Part shown: one piece after another, positions 11,247 to 24,064 of the stretch | Position numbering within the stretch: the first letter of the stretch is position 1 | How the letters are laid out: each line of letters begins with the position of its first letter | NCBI GenBank assembly: GCA_027186245.1 | Contig: CP114492.1 | Location: forward strand, 5,840,501-5,904,500 | Source of the DNA: Coriaria nepalensis | Taxonomy: Eukaryota > Streptophyta > Magnoliopsida > Cucurbitales > Coriariaceae | Reading direction: 5' to 3' | Length of the DNA stretch: 64,000 nucleotides | The notes under the pieces: generated by a model | Told to the model about the DNA's origin: nothing | The model's database searches: none | The model's input: only the letters and a program-made list of their open reading frames with translations | Program-made: the position numbers and the translations under genes

Positions 11247-14200
11247 TGTTCTCGAATTTTAAGACACAAAAGAAAAACACATAGTTTCAAGAAATGATAA
11301 TTTTCAGTACAGTATTACAATATGTCCTGAAATTCAGATTTAATAAATCTAGATGCAAGACTCTATATACAATATGAAAAGATTTAAGAATTTTAGACCT
11401 AATCAGTCCTGTGAATCAACAATCACTTACAACCTATATACTTAATTTTCACACTATAAAATATGCACTTTCAATAACAGTTAAGATTATCAAGTGAATA
11501 ATACCAAAGATTATTCAATCAGGATATATGCATATTCTCTGTAGAGTTATCAAGCATATTCACGATTTCAAATTTTTAGATTAGACAGAACACACAAGAA
11601 CACAAGTTCAGATACTACTGTTGTGAATATAGACTAATCATGCTTAGATTTATTATTCTCTTCTAACATATTATTCAATTCTTTTGATCTTCAAGTTTAG
11701 TCTAATCAACATTCAAGATTCTCATGTGAATAAAACAGAATATAAATGATAATAAAGTAAATCAATACAACGTATTATAATGGTTCACCTATGAAGATCA
11801 AAACAACCAATCATAGGCTACATCCACTCCGAGCTCCGGAAAACCGAGCGGAACTCGTTTGCACTAATGATGATATTATCCTATTACAAACTAACAGTCT
11901 CAGTCACAAGTATACCATTATATAAACTGAAATCAAACAGAGATTAATCACGAAAATCACTAAAGGAGTCGCTCTCAATGATCGCATAAACTTTAGATTT
12001 GTATCAATAATGTCAAGAAATCAAAAGAGGAGATAATAACATATAGTAATCATGCAATAAGTAAGATCAAGCATCACAGAATCAAACCAAGAAGTATGAG
12101 ATCGCATGAAAAAGAAAAATCTTAATTGCATCTCATAGAGAAGGAGTCGCACATATTCAGCCAGGAAGACCACGAATGCATCATGTCCTAAATGGATGGG
12201 TTATGACACTTAAATAGTAATCCGGTTCGGTACCCGTTCCAAGACCCGGTAGAATAATGGGTTTTGAGCTTGAGATGCATAATGGCAACTTATAAGTAAA
12301 AGAATGGGCCAACCAAATTTTTGGTTCACCCCAAATCCAATTACATTAAATTTACAGTTATTACGTGGTCCTATATATATATAGATTTATGCACGGATGT
12401 AGGTAACGATAATGATATAGAAGATAAGTAATTCCGCCACGCTGATATGACCTCAGAGTAACCAATTCGACAAGGATTATAATTGAACTTCTTTGCGAAC
12501 TAAAACGAAAAAAAGAAGTTATAATTCGTTCATCGACTCGAACCTGGTAAGAATCGAAGTCTCTTTCCGCTGCTTAACGGGAACAACAATTTTACAATAA
12601 CAACTTACGAATACGTGTTCATTAACAGCCGACTCCAAAAAGATTATAACAAACATAATAATGAGCAGCTACCAATTAGCAGAGTAGAATGATGGCAAAC
12701 ACAATAATTCAGGAGGGCATTTTCTTTATAAATATTAATGGCACGTTGGATTTTCTGTGAGGATGAAAATGTGAATATAATTCTAAAATTATAATGAGAA
12801 TAGTACTTTTTTGGGATTGATTAGTTATATAGAAAATAAGTAGGAATGAAGAATGTAAATGGGATTTTTTGGTGTCCATTTGAAAAAGTTTCAAAATTTT
12901 CTATAATAGAATTTTAAAAAATACAAAATTTTTTTTTCTCATGCTTATTTTGATTTTCATCAATATCTAAGTGAAAATGAAAAAATAACTTTTTTATTCA
13001 AGTGAGAATAAAAAATTATTTTGGCTACATCATTCCTTCGAACCAAATAGCGGAATAAAATAATTTTTAATTTCATTCTCATCAAAAAGTCGAATCAAAC
13101 ATACCCTAAAGAACTTCAATTGATTTACTCGTGAAGGGAATGTTAGACTTCATTGATTAATTTGATACACTTGAATCAACACTTGATTCTAGTTAAGAGA
13201 AGTCTCGAGAATTTAATATATAAAAAAGATAAATCACTCAACTAATTGCTAATTGATATTGAGATAAAAATCTAAATTTCTAACCCCTACCAACTAACTA
13301 GGTACCTTGACACACTAAAAACAGTAGATCGAAGGCTATATCAGGCCAAGAGAGCATGATGAGATGAGAGAATATAGATGTTGGGTCGTTTTAGTATGTT
13401 TATACAAGTCATTTTCTCAAGATATCTAACACCAATAAGCTCATCCATATGCGTATATTGCGTTTTCACGTAGATGTTAAAATTCAGCTCTATTTCTCCA
13501 CAACTTTTGTTCACTAATATCTCTCTCTCATCGATCTCTAACATAATATTCCGAGTGATGTCAATCAAACGTAATGCAATTGCAAGTTTCCATCAACCCC
13601 CCACCCCCTTTTTTTCCTTCAGTTTTTTTTTTTTTCCTAGTCTTTTCTTTCCATCCAAACATATTGAATATCCTTTTAACAAAATCAGACATAATGCTGT
13701 TTTCTATAAGACAAATGAGTGGTCCTTTGTCCAATAGTTGCATGGGAAATTATAAAAAAAACAAAGAAGAGTGGGTGTGTTACAAGTAGGGTCTCTTAAT
13801 TGCCATATGGGTATGATATTCCTTCCACTTAGTTTTTTCTGATATATACTATTTATGCACACCACTAAGAACCACTAGCATGGGTTCCTTTTATGTTTTG
13901 AGGAGTTCTGAGTCTTGTTTTTGCGTTTGTCTTGAGAATGTTGTTGAGATGAAGGCATTTTTTTTTTTCTTTTTCTGTATTTTATTTCTTTTCGAGATTT
14001 AAACCTACCAAACTCTTGAGTATTAAAAGTAGTTTGATCACAAGTTTGGAATGGGATCTCCATTATAAGGGCGGAGGGAATGGGGGACAAGGACGGGCAG
14101 TGCCCCCTCTAACTTCCCTCGCTCCTACCCATAATTCTATATATGCCCCACGCGGCCACGCCTAAATTGGCTTTGCCTCCCTACCATCATGTTTCTCATT

Positions 14201-14823
14201 GTATTAATTGCTTGGGATCGTATCATGTCTACAGAATAATAGTTCTTCACATTCCAGTATTGCAAATGACTTACAGATGATTGCACTTATGACTGTCGTT
14301 TGGCAGGGGAGAGAGAAGAGAACCTCGTTAATATGAAGTTATGTTACCGAAAACGTTAGAATTTTCAGAGTTTTGTTTAGGAATGAGCATATTCCGAAAT
14401 GTAGAATTGTGTCATTCTAAATCTAATGTTCCTAATCACTTTTGCATTCTAAAAAACTATAGGGTAAAAATAATATTAAAAAAAAAAAAAAAAGATAAGA
14501 GGAAAAGTTATAAGTTCCTCTATCTGAATCTAAAAAATAAAGAGAGACAAATAAAGTAGAAGGAGGAAGATACTAAAAAAGTTCATTTGGTTATTCTTCA
14601 TTATAACACATTGGTATATAAACGTAATTTAAAAGGTAATCTAGAGTACAATAATTTCATATGTACTATTATCACTCAAAAACCCTAAATTAAAAGTCAA
14701 CAACTATAGATAATCAAACTATGTTTTAGTACGAAACCACCTCTCAAGTCTCAAACTATTTTTCTGTTAAAGCCTAAAGAAGAAGAAGCAAGACCATGTT
14801 ATTAAAGCCCCAAAAAATTCCCA
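11247..14823. other. Intergenic region with possible LTR/leader remains and a MITE-like patch
   Basis: No host gene is recognised. The part to about 12.25 kb adjoins the 5' end of the minus-strand copia element and may include its leader or LTR. At about 12738-13100 a patch begins with a cacgttggattttc-type end and finishes with gaatcaaacataccctaa, the look of a small terminal-inverted-repeat element, but the ends match poorly. Short open frames at 13341-14090 have no recognisable domains. Confidence 0.5.
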
Positions 14824-15794
14824 ATAAATACTGCACTTCTAACTTTCTACCTATAATTATATATATTTCTTTTGGTTAAATTATAATTTTGGTATCTCTA
14901 TTTATGCATTATTTTTTTTATATTTTTATCATTTAACTTTTATTTGATTCAATTAAGTAATTTTATTTTCATTTTTATTATAGTTTAATCTTTTAGACAT
15001 AAAAATAAAAAAGAAATATTAAAATGTTCTAAAAACTTTCATTTAATTTTTATAAATATAAAATTTTACTCATTCTTCCCCTATTTATTTTCATTTTCAT
15101 CATATTATCATTATCGAAACTTTGTTGTCACTGTCGCTGCCACCTTACCTCCGTTGTTGCTTCCTCCCACCTCTATTCCTTACCGTCACAACTTCATATT
15201 CATCTCCCCATCTTTGCCACCATTATTGCCGCCATCCCACCGCCATCCCACCTTGACACCACCGTCAATGGTGGTGATGAGTTAGAGTTGTGGTAGCAAT
15301 GACAATGATGTGGTGGAGCAACGGCGGCGACAACGACGACAACGATGACGACAACAATGGAGATGGAGTCACGGGTGATGACAAAGATGATGGAGGAGGT
15401 AGGGCGGTGAGAACGGCAAAGGTGGAGTGACGGCGTCAACGGAGGTAGAGTGGCAAGGGGCATTGGAGGTGGGGCGGCACGGCGATGGCAATGACGATGA
15501 TAGGACAAAAATGAAAACTAATGAAAAAAGAAGGGGTAAATTTTTATTTAATAACAGTTAAGTGGTGATTTTTAGAATATCTAATATTTTATTTTATCTT
15601 TATGCCTAAATGACTAAAATAGGATAAAAATGAAGGTTAAAAAACTCAAATGAAAGAAAAATTAGAAAAATATGTAAGTAAATGGACTAAAATAATAATT
15701 TGACTATAAATGATTCACCATTAAGGAAATAATCTGAACACCATAAATATTCCAAGATCTCTGCCATAACCACAACATCTCTAACGGCTATCTC
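14824..15794. mobile_element. Foldback element, first copy of a tandem pair
   Basis: The left arm (about 14876-15130) and the right arm (about 15490-15710) are imperfect reverse complements over more than 200 bp; for example attataattttggtatct..atttaacttttatttga on the left pairs with tcaaatgaaag..ataataatttgac on the right. The GC-richer core also pairs (cctccgttgttgc against gtcaacggaggta) and ends in a small hairpin, caccaccgtcaatggtggtg, near 15257-15276. No transposase is present. The unit begins at ataaatactgcacttct and is repeated once more, directly, starting at 15795. Confidence 0.65.
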
Positions 15795-16716
15795 ATAAAT
15801 ACTGCACTTCTAATATTCTAACTTTCTAACTTATGTCTTATAATTATATATATTTCTTTTTGTAATATTCTAATTTTGATATCTCTATTTACGCTTATTT
15901 ATTTATTTATATGTTTATCTTTTAACTTTTATTTGACTAAATTAAGTAATTTTACTTTCATTTTTATCATATTTTAATCCTTGACATAAAAGATAAAAAG
16001 AGAAATATTAAAATATTCTAAAAACCTTCACTTAATTTTTATAAAAATAAAATTTCATCAATTCTTCCTCAATTTGTTTGCATTTTCATCCTATTACCAC
16101 TGTCGCCACCACCCCACCTCCGTTGTTGTTGCCTCCCACCTCTATTCCCTACTGACACAACTTTATAGTCGTCTCCCCACCTTTGGCACCATTATTGCTG
16201 CCACCCCCACCTTGACACCACCATCAATTGTGGTGACAAGTTAGAGTTGTGGCAGCAACGACAATGATGTGGTAGAGCGACGGTGGCGATAGTGACGACG
16301 ACGATGACAATAACGATGGAGGTGGAGTCACGGGTGGTGACAAATATGACAATGGAGGTAGGGCGATGAGAACGATAGAGGTGGAGTGATGGCATTAACA
16401 GAGGCGGCATTGGAGGAGGGGTGGCGACGACGACAATGGCGATGATAGGACAAAATTTTTATTTAATAACAGTTAAGTAATATTTAATGTTCTTATTTTA
16501 TCTTTCTGTCTAAATAACTAAAATAGGATAAAAATGAAAGTTAAAGAACTCAAATGAGTCAAACGAAAGTCAAGAGACAAAAATAAGAAAAAAACGTAAG
16601 TAAATGGATCAAAATAATAATTTGACTGTAAATAATTCGTCATTAAGGAAAGAATTTGAAGACCATAAAGATTCCATGAGCTCTGCCACAACCACAACAT
16701 CTCCAATGGCTATCTC
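15795..16716. mobile_element. Foldback element, second copy of the tandem pair
   Basis: A direct, diverged copy of 14824-15794 at a period of 971 bp. It begins with the same ataaatactgcacttct and ends with the same ccacaacatctc-a/t-a-a-c/t-ggctatctcata as the first unit. It keeps the same inverted arms and the same core, with small deletions. Short minus-strand frames occur in both copies because the core avoids stops on that strand; they are not considered genes. Confidence 0.65.
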
Positions 16717-17941
16717 ATAATTCCACAAATCTCTCTATATTAATGACTCATTGCGTCGAGATAATATTCCATATTACTCATTACCATACATATAATACTC
16801 AACATTATATCTTACTGGATATAGTTGAGGCACACCTATCAATGAAAGTGTGTGAGAGTAATTTTATACATAATATTTTATTGCTCAAACTTCGTATCAG
16901 AGCCGTTTAAAGCAACGTCTTCTCTCACCCCCTCTTTTCTCTCTTCTTCTCCATGACTGAAACTGGAACTTCTGATTCCTCAAATATCTCCAATATCTCC
17001 ACGATCTTCACTCCTCTCATTCCTACTTTATTTCTAACTTAGCCAAACAAACCAAATCAAACTCAAGTCAATCAATTACCTTTTGTGGCTAACCCAAGTT
17101 AGACCTTACCTCCTTGGATAGAAGCTTTTAAGATTTGTTGATGGAACCACCACGGCACCACCTAAGGTCCTCCCCACCACCAAACCGAACCGGCTAAACC
17201 AAATCCAAACTATGACAATTGGTACCATCAAGACCAACTCATCCTCTTAGCCCTAAACTCTGCCATCACCATCGAAGTTCTTCTCGTCATCGTCAGATAT
17301 TGTTCCACCAAGGCTGTCTAGGACGCACTAGCTGCTATGTTTTCCAACCAGTCCAACTCCCACGCTCAACAACTTTGCGCTACTCTGATCACTTCCAAAA
17401 AAGAATCCACATCCATTTATGATTACTTCCAATTTATGAAAACACAGGCTGACATGTTAGCTTCGATTGGCCACTCGCTCTCTTCCGGCAGATTGGGCCA
17501 TGATTATGACCCCATCGTGATCAATCTTACCACCTAGTGGGACCTGCTCACTCTTTAAGAAATGTATGGCCACCTCCTCAACTTCGAATGACGCCTTCAA
17601 CAACTTGATGAACCACTTGATTTATTGCGCACAAGGGTTTCTGCGGGCATCAAGGTGATGGATAAAGCAGACATTATGGCAGCGGGCATGGCAGAAGCCA
17701 TCCATCTTCGGGTCACTACACTACCACACCTATTAGAGGGTTTTCTCCTCAATATAAAATCCCTCATTCCTCTTACAAGGGCTTATGTATATTAGGAGGC
17801 CAAGGCCCATTTCACTCATCTCCCTCTAAATGCCAAATTCATCATAAAACAGAACGTCGCAGATCGATGCTATTCTCGGTATAATAGGCCTAATAAACTC
17901 AATCTGACCTCTTTCTACAATGCTCAACATACACCACATAC

Positions 17942-18274
17942 GTGGATTCCACATGGTACCCTGATAGCGGAATCACAAATCACTTAATCATTGATTTTCA
18001 AGACCTTAATATTCAAGCCGAACCATACACTAGTTCTGATGCCATTAAAGTCGGTAATGGCATAGGTTTACGTATCCACCATATTAGCTCTTCCATTTTA
18101 CGCAGTCTTAATAATCGTTCATTTAAATTAAAAAATCTACTTCATGTTCCCCATACCAAAAAAATTAATTTATCGTTTCTAAATTTTCCAAGAATAATCA
18201 TGTATTTTTTGAATTTTACCCTTCATTTTTTTTTTAAAATTAAGGATCGTCACATGGAGACTATTTTGTACTAA
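17942..18274 (+). pseudogene. Copia protease region relic
   Basis: The 110-codon frame opens with a D-S-G protease-like motif in WYPDSGITNHL, followed by VGNGIGL and LKNLLHVPHTKKINLSFL, the usual succession in copia polyproteins between the aspartic protease and the pre-integrase domain. It runs into a stop just before the pre-integrase piece DTWHSRLGHPSLH at about 18.36 kb. It belongs to the dead plus-strand copia element. Confidence 0.8.
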
Positions 18275-18355
18275 GGACTGAGTAAAGGAGGCCTCTACCC
18301 CCTCCAATTCGTTGCTACCCATTCCAAAACTGCCTTCGTTGGAGAACATGCTTCT

Positions 18356-19220
18356 GTAGACACTTGGCATTCTCGTCTCGGCCACCCATCTCTTCATTTA
18401 GTTCATTCTATTTTGTCTTCAAATAAATTGCATGTTGAACAAATTTCTAGATTTCTAAGTGTTTATGATTCATGTCAAATGTCAAAAAGCTATAACTTTC
18501 CATTTAATAATTTTACTACATTATCTAATTTTCCTTTCGACTTAATCTTTTCTGATGTGTGGGGCCCAAGCCTAATTACTTCTTCTGCGGGCTATCATTA
18601 TTACGTCTCATTTATGGACCATTTCAGTAAATATATTTGGTTATTTCCTATTACTTGTAAATCTGATATTAAGAAATTTTTTTTGTTATTTTCAGTGCTT
18701 TGTGGAAAGATTTTTCAATAGGAAAATTAAGATTATCTAAATTGATTGGGGTGGCGATTACCGTTGCCTTAATGCATACTTCAAAATAATTGGACTCAAC
18801 CACCACCTTGCTTGCCCTTACACAAACGAGCAAAATGGATCCATCGAGCGGAAGCATCGTCAAGTCGTCAAAGCAGGCTTAACACACTTGGCCCATTCCA
18901 ATCTTCTTAAGCAATATTAGGCGTGTGCCTTTTAAAAAATATTTTTAATCAACCGCTTATCCACACTCACGCTCAAAGGACGAACACCATATGAAATGCT
19001 ATTCACAAAACAACCTGACTATCGAGCCCTTAGTACTTTTGGCTGTGCATGTTGGCTTAATTTACGGCTACATAATTCTCATAAAATTGATTAAGGTCGT
19101 CTAAATTATGTATTTTTTTTGGTAACAGTGAATCACATAAAGGGTATATGTGTCTTCACAAACCAACCGAGCGGTTAAACATCTCTCATCACGTCATTTT
19201 TGATGAACATCATTTCCCGG
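18356..19220 (+). pseudogene. Copia integrase relic
   Basis: Contains the pre-integrase zinc-binding segment (HSRLGHPSLHLVHSIL), the integrase core start (FDLIFSDVWGPS..YHYYVSFMDHFSKYIWLFP) and the later core segment GSIERKHRQVVKAGLTHLAH, in which the conserved Glu of the catalytic triad is expected. The C-terminal part follows (RTPYEMLFTKQPDYRALSTF, GCACWLNLRL). There are several frame changes and stops. Non-functional. Confidence 0.82.
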
Positions 19221-19239
19221 CCAAAGAGATACGGCATCA

Positions 19240-19470
19240 GAGTCATTGACAAACCTATTCCGATTATGATCTGACCCTTTACATCCTCAATGGTCTTGGT
19301 GCTGAATATCGTGAGATCGCGGCTCTGATCCGCACCCGCAAATCACCCCTTCAGTGTGAAGAACAGCATGATCTACTTGTTTTCCATGAAACATGCCTCA
19401 GGAGGCTTGAAAACTCTACCTGCAATCTGATCGCTACTACCAATGTTGCCTATTAGAAAACTCCATCAAT
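19240..19470 (+). pseudogene. Foreign gag-like segment inside the copia element
   Basis: An open stretch encodes YDLTLYILNGLGAEYREIAA, then LIRTRKSPLQCEEQHDLLVF and HETCLRRLEN. This is the conserved core of a copia-type Gag (UBN2-like), not integrase or RT. The same element already has its own, different gag at 17.0-17.6 kb. It lies exactly between the integrase end and the RT/RNase H end, so it marks a recombination junction or nested fragment. Confidence 0.65.
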
Positions 19471-20294
19471 GAACTCTCGGTCATCTAATAGTGGCAGCAT
19501 ATATCAGAGAGGAAATAATTCTAATTCTCAGTCAACACAAGTATATATCGAACGTTTTGCATCATCATCATATGGATGAAGCTCGTCTTCTCCACACCCT
19601 TATATGCAGTCTAAGACACCTTTGACTTAGGATGAAGGTTCTCCTCCGGCCGATGCCACCACTTATCGTTAACTTATTGACGCTCTTCAATACTTAATGT
19701 TAACACTTCCCGATATTGCTTTTCCGATAAACCGCTTGTCACAATTCTTGCAATCCCCAAGTAGCTCACCCTTACTCATGACCTTCTTCTTCGTCGCTCA
19801 TCCTTTGGTATTACTGCATACTCTGGCGCTGATTGGGCTGGCAACCCCGATGATCGATTCTCTATATCTGCATTTATCATCTTTCTTGGTTCTAGTCCTA
19901 TTGCATAGCGCACTAGCAAACAATTTGCAGTTGCTCGGTCCTCCACGTAAGCATAGTATAGAGCTCTTGCATGTGCTATCGCTGAACTTTAATGGATTCA
20001 CAATCTCTTCTTTGAATTATCTATTCCATTCCCTCACCCGCCTCGCTTATTATGTGACAACATTGAAGCCACTCAACTGTCCCTCAATCCTGTCATGTAT
20101 TCTTGCGATATTCACATTGTTCACGATGTTGTCGTCAAGGGTTTAGTTAGTTCATGTTTCCCATATCATCACCGTGGAGCACTTGCCGATTTAATGACCA
20201 AAACATTTAGTCGACAATACTTTCAATTTCTTCGGAGCCAAATTTCCGTCGTCGATGGGATGCTGATTTTGCAGTTGCGTATAGAAGCCATGTG

Positions 20295-22470
20295 ATTCTC
20301 ACACTCAAATCATGCACATAAGTTCCTCACTCAAATCATGCAAATCACCCTTACTCATTTCCATGTATATACCACCTTAATCGCAGCATATATTCCGGCT
20401 TATATTCCATGTATTTTAACATTGCATAACTATTTAGTAATATAATGAATTGAGAATCATCGTTCTATAGGAATTTGGTTCAAAAAGATTGACCATCATA
20501 TCCAAATAATAAAAAATATATATATTGTAAAAGATTGGATGATCCCATATAAATTTGAAATTTAATTAAAACATAAATCTGTGCGATTGTAGATCATTCG
20601 AAACCTGGGTTTACGAGAAGTAAATGATGATAAAAAGAGCGGGAGAAAATGGTAGAAAGGTGGCGATGTATCAACTATCAAGGAGAAAATATAGGAAAAT
20701 ATTAGAAGAGTTGGCTAAATTGTAATAAATTAATTAGAAGGGGTCTTTAGCCAAAAAAAAAAATAGAAGGGGTCAAAATGGAACAATAAAAAGAAAATTT
20801 TAGTTTTACTAATGTTGACTGGTTCAGATTGAATAAATGGAACAATAAAAACATACACCTTTTTTATTCAATTAAGAGTAAGGATTGAATAGAAACTGAA
20901 TCCTTAACGAATTGCTTGGCTTCGATTCATTATGATCTGGTTCGGATTTAGTTATTTTCGAATTCGAATATAATACACCGCGTTCGATTATTTAATGAAC
21001 CTGAATGTTATATATACCTACTTGAATACTTGCTAATAATTTGAACACTTTTAGATAACTAAATAAATATTATTATTTAATAAATTAAAAATAAAATATG
21101 AACTCGAGCTTTCAAACTCGAATTCAACTAATTCGAGTTCGAAATTCGATATTACTTATTATATTTATTCAAAATCGAACATAATCTAATCAAATTTGAA
21201 TATTTCTTTTTCTCTTTTTGTCAATAGAATATTTAATATTTAAATAAATACCAATTAGAATAGAAAATTTATTATTCATTCAAATTCTGAAAGGACTAGA
21301 GGTTAAAAAATCCATTTTGTAAGAGAGGTCAAAGAGCCCCTGCACTTTTGGTAAGAGGATAAAAGACCCCCATATTTATAAAGGAGTAAATGAACCCCTT
21401 ACATTTTGCTAAATGTGCCAAAAACCCACTGATGTTAGCATACTCCATTTGGAAATAATGGGTTGCTGACATGGGAAGTTGATCAACCTGCCACGTCAGA
21501 AACAAATTGATAACTCTTTTTTTTCTTTATAATTTAAAGCCTAAACTATTGTTTAATTTCTTTTTCCATCCTATACCTTTCTTTTTTATTTCCTTTTGAC
21601 CCTTTCACCACCGGCCTACCTTTTTTCTTTTTCTTCCCCTCTCCCCTCCTCTCTCTCTCTCTCTCTTCTCTCTCCATCTCCTCTGCAAAATCTGGGTTTA
21701 AGCCCAGATTTTGAATCTGACCTAGGTGAAGAACAGCCATGACAAGCAGTATGCTGCCTTAAGAGTTGCAGGTATCAAATGCCCAAATTACACCAAATTT
21801 TTACAGCCATTACTAGAAGTTTTCCAAGTAAAATGGTAATAATTGTTATATAAATATATATATTTAAAATTAAAAAACCTCCATCGTTTTCAAACTTTCT
21901 ATCCAAATTGTCTTTTATATCAAAGTGGTTCTAAATCTTCCCATGCAAATTGAATACTTCCCCTTCCCCTACAGACATTATAACTTCTTCACCACAAGGA
22001 AATGAATCAATCTTACTTAAGAAACGAGTAAAAGGAAAGAAACTAAAAGAACTTCCATCTACTTCATCCACAAAGATTTTATAATTATCACGGCATCATA
22101 ATCTTGCAAGCATAAAGATATAAATTATAAAATATATGTATAACATGCATATTTCATTAACAATAGTCACACATTGTCTAACTCAACAGCTAAAGAACAA
22201 CAGAGACTTCTCAGCAAACCAAGTAAATACTAAATAAAAGATGATTCAAAAGACAGCTGCATATATCTTCATTGGAGATCCAAAAAAAAATACGGTTTGC
22301 TAGCTTCCGGATTATCATCTTTTTGAAAAGCGAACTTTCAAGAGGAATTCAACTTTTGAGGTCATTGATTCTCACCGAAGAACAGATGGTATTTTTCTTT
22401 GCGAGATGTGGTTTTTTTTTTTTTTTTTTTGTCAGGCTGTAGCAAGAAAGGCAAACAGGATTCTGGAAAC
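20295..22470. other. Intergenic region with no gene seen
   Basis: AT-rich sequence between the copia relic and the OB-fold gene. A low-complexity stretch at 21290-21540 (agcccctgcacttttggtaa, acccccatatttataaagga) has the look of a non-autonomous transposon end, and a CT-rich run lies near 21640-21680. No coding region or RNA gene was recognised. Confidence 0.5.
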
Positions 22471-24044
22471 TTACTCTTCAACAACATTAACGAGTTCATA
22501 CTCTATGAGTGACAGATTGTTATCTTCCTTCACGGTAAAACTGGCTGGCTCAGTGACTTCAACTCGTCCCCATTTATCCACACCAAGCCTCATTGATCCT
22601 TTGAACATATCAATCTTGGCATTTCGTAGGATAACAGTTGTGCCCTCTTTCATCAAATCCACTGAAAAAATAATAGAAACAAGTTACATTTTCAAACATA
22701 AGGACTACTAGGACAGACAGGTGATCAGTTAAGTAGCCATAAGGAAAAACCTTAATGTTGCGCCCTACCATATTGGACACAACATCAGCCAAAGCATTCC
22801 GGGAAAAGTGGGGAAAGGCCCAGCCATGAGGAAAGACAATGTTCTTATATAATTCAGAATTAGGCATTATATCCGACATTTAAGAACCAAAACCGATTAC
22901 TAGAGAATATGCAAAAGAATCTGTTTAGAACCAGCTAATTTTGCAATACGTCCCTTCAATTACCCTCACAGAAGAAACCCTCCAAATACATGTACTGGAA
23001 TCCTATCAGCTTTCAAATTGATGTCAAAGAACCATCATATTTGCATTGTCCTTTATGTTCTAACCAAAAATATAAGTTATGCTTCTGTGAAATAATTTGA
23101 TCTACTAGATGACATTTTAATAGCTATAACCAGGAGCTTTTATATGAATAAAGGAATATTCTATAAGCATCTTTCATGAAATGGATATTATAATCCCGAC
23201 AATATAAGTGTAGCAATTACACAGGTAAATCCACAAACGATAGAAAAGAGTATATAAAAGGGGAAAAACACTGGGCAGTTTATAATCCAAAATGTTCTAA
23301 CAAGAACCTGAACTCCAGGAAACTGATATAAATTCTCTATTAAAAGCACAATCAGATAGTGTCTTCTTGCGGATCGTACCTTTCAACCTTTAGATCCAGG
23401 AAATAAGACAATACAGCACAGCACCTCACTCTAAGATAACAGATCATAATGAGGAGACAGAAATCACATGGCAAGAAACAAACTTCCACAATCTTGTAGG
23501 AATTTGTTAAATAACAAGATCACCACAAACAGAAGTTTCAGCCAGAAGTACGTGAGCAAATCCAAATGACCCAAAATGGAAATGAAAGCGAAGCACACTG
23601 CAGCCTAGAATGGCCTTTTCTGTTTGTACAATTAACAAAAATATTTTTACCTAAACATAATCCTGGAAGGAAAGAAGTAGGAAACTAACATAACTAGACA
23701 TAATTGAAAAGGTAAAAATGAATTGCCCGCACATATTAACAATAATCATTTGAGCAGATCATAGTAGGACAATCATCCAACGAATAGAATATTACTCAAA
23801 AAGAATGACACTTTTCCATACCTTGGTCATTTCTAGCTGTGAAGACAATCAATCCAGTCTCATCACCTACTAAGCATTCAGAAATTCTCATATGACGGGC
23901 TTGAGGACCATCTGAACGACCCTTCTGCAATATCATCTTACTACTTACAACTTTTACTGTAAGGGTGTGACCAGTAGTGCCTGGGCGAAGCTGGTCAACT
24001 TTGGTGAAAACTGGCTTCCTCAGGGCAGATTTTGATTCTTCCAT
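22471..24044 (-). CDS. OB-fold single-strand nucleic-acid-binding protein (At4g28440-like)
   Basis: Two coding exons, 23822-24044 and 22471-22661, are joined across a 1160-bp GT-AG intron (donor AG/GTATGG) and give 137 residues, typical for this small family. The N-terminal exon reads KPVFTKVDQLRPGTTGHTLT, then VKVVSSKMILQKG and ISECLVGDETGLIVFTARND. The second exon reads VDLMKEGTTVILRNAKIDMF and ends NNLSLIEYELVNVVEE. The protein is essentially one OB-fold barrel, related to the SOSS-B/hSSB fold, and is expected to bind single-stranded nucleic acid; the plant proteins have no settled function. A 5' UTR exon upstream is likely, with a donor at 25078/25077 (TAG/GTAAAA) and an acceptor just before the ATG (TTTTTAG near 24064). 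The start was chosen as the first ATG, which gives the conserved N-terminus. Confidence 0.92.
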
Positions 24045-24064
24045 TTTTTTTCTTCAACCGACCT

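Larger units (their letters stand above)
16877..20294 (+). mobile_element. Decayed and rearranged Ty1/copia retrotransposon, plus strand
   Basis: A probable primer binding site (cgtatcagagcc, about 16893-16904, close to the complement of initiator Met tRNA) is followed by gag (ATG 16953, NWYHQDQLILLALNSAI near 17.2 kb), protease (WYPDSGITNHL, 17.95 kb), pre-integrase (DTWHSRLGHPSLH, 18.36 kb), integrase (DVWGPSLITSSAGYHYYVSF near 18.56 kb; CPYTNEQNGSIERKHRQVV near 18.81 kb) and the integrase C-terminal part to about 19.22 kb. The reverse transcriptase core that should follow is absent. In its place is a gag-like segment, and the sequence resumes in the RT/RNase H end (ALQYLMLTLPDIAF at 19.69 kb; YSGADWAGNPDDRFS near 19.83 kb; ALADLMTKTFSRQYFQFLRS near 20.18 kb). 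Many stops and frameshifts are present. No matching LTR pair was seen. Confidence 0.85.

Noticed and set aside
13474..13789. Overlapping frames on both strands
   Set aside because: No domain; driven by poly-T and C-rich simple sequence.
15200..15508. Minus-strand 102-codon frame in the foldback core
   Set aside because: Low-complexity His/Pro/Val sequence repeated in the second copy at 16192-16410; part of a non-coding foldback element.
22610..22879. Minus-strand 89-codon frame beside the OB-fold exon
   Set aside because: It overlaps the second exon in another frame and lies mostly in the intron; the spliced model explains the region.
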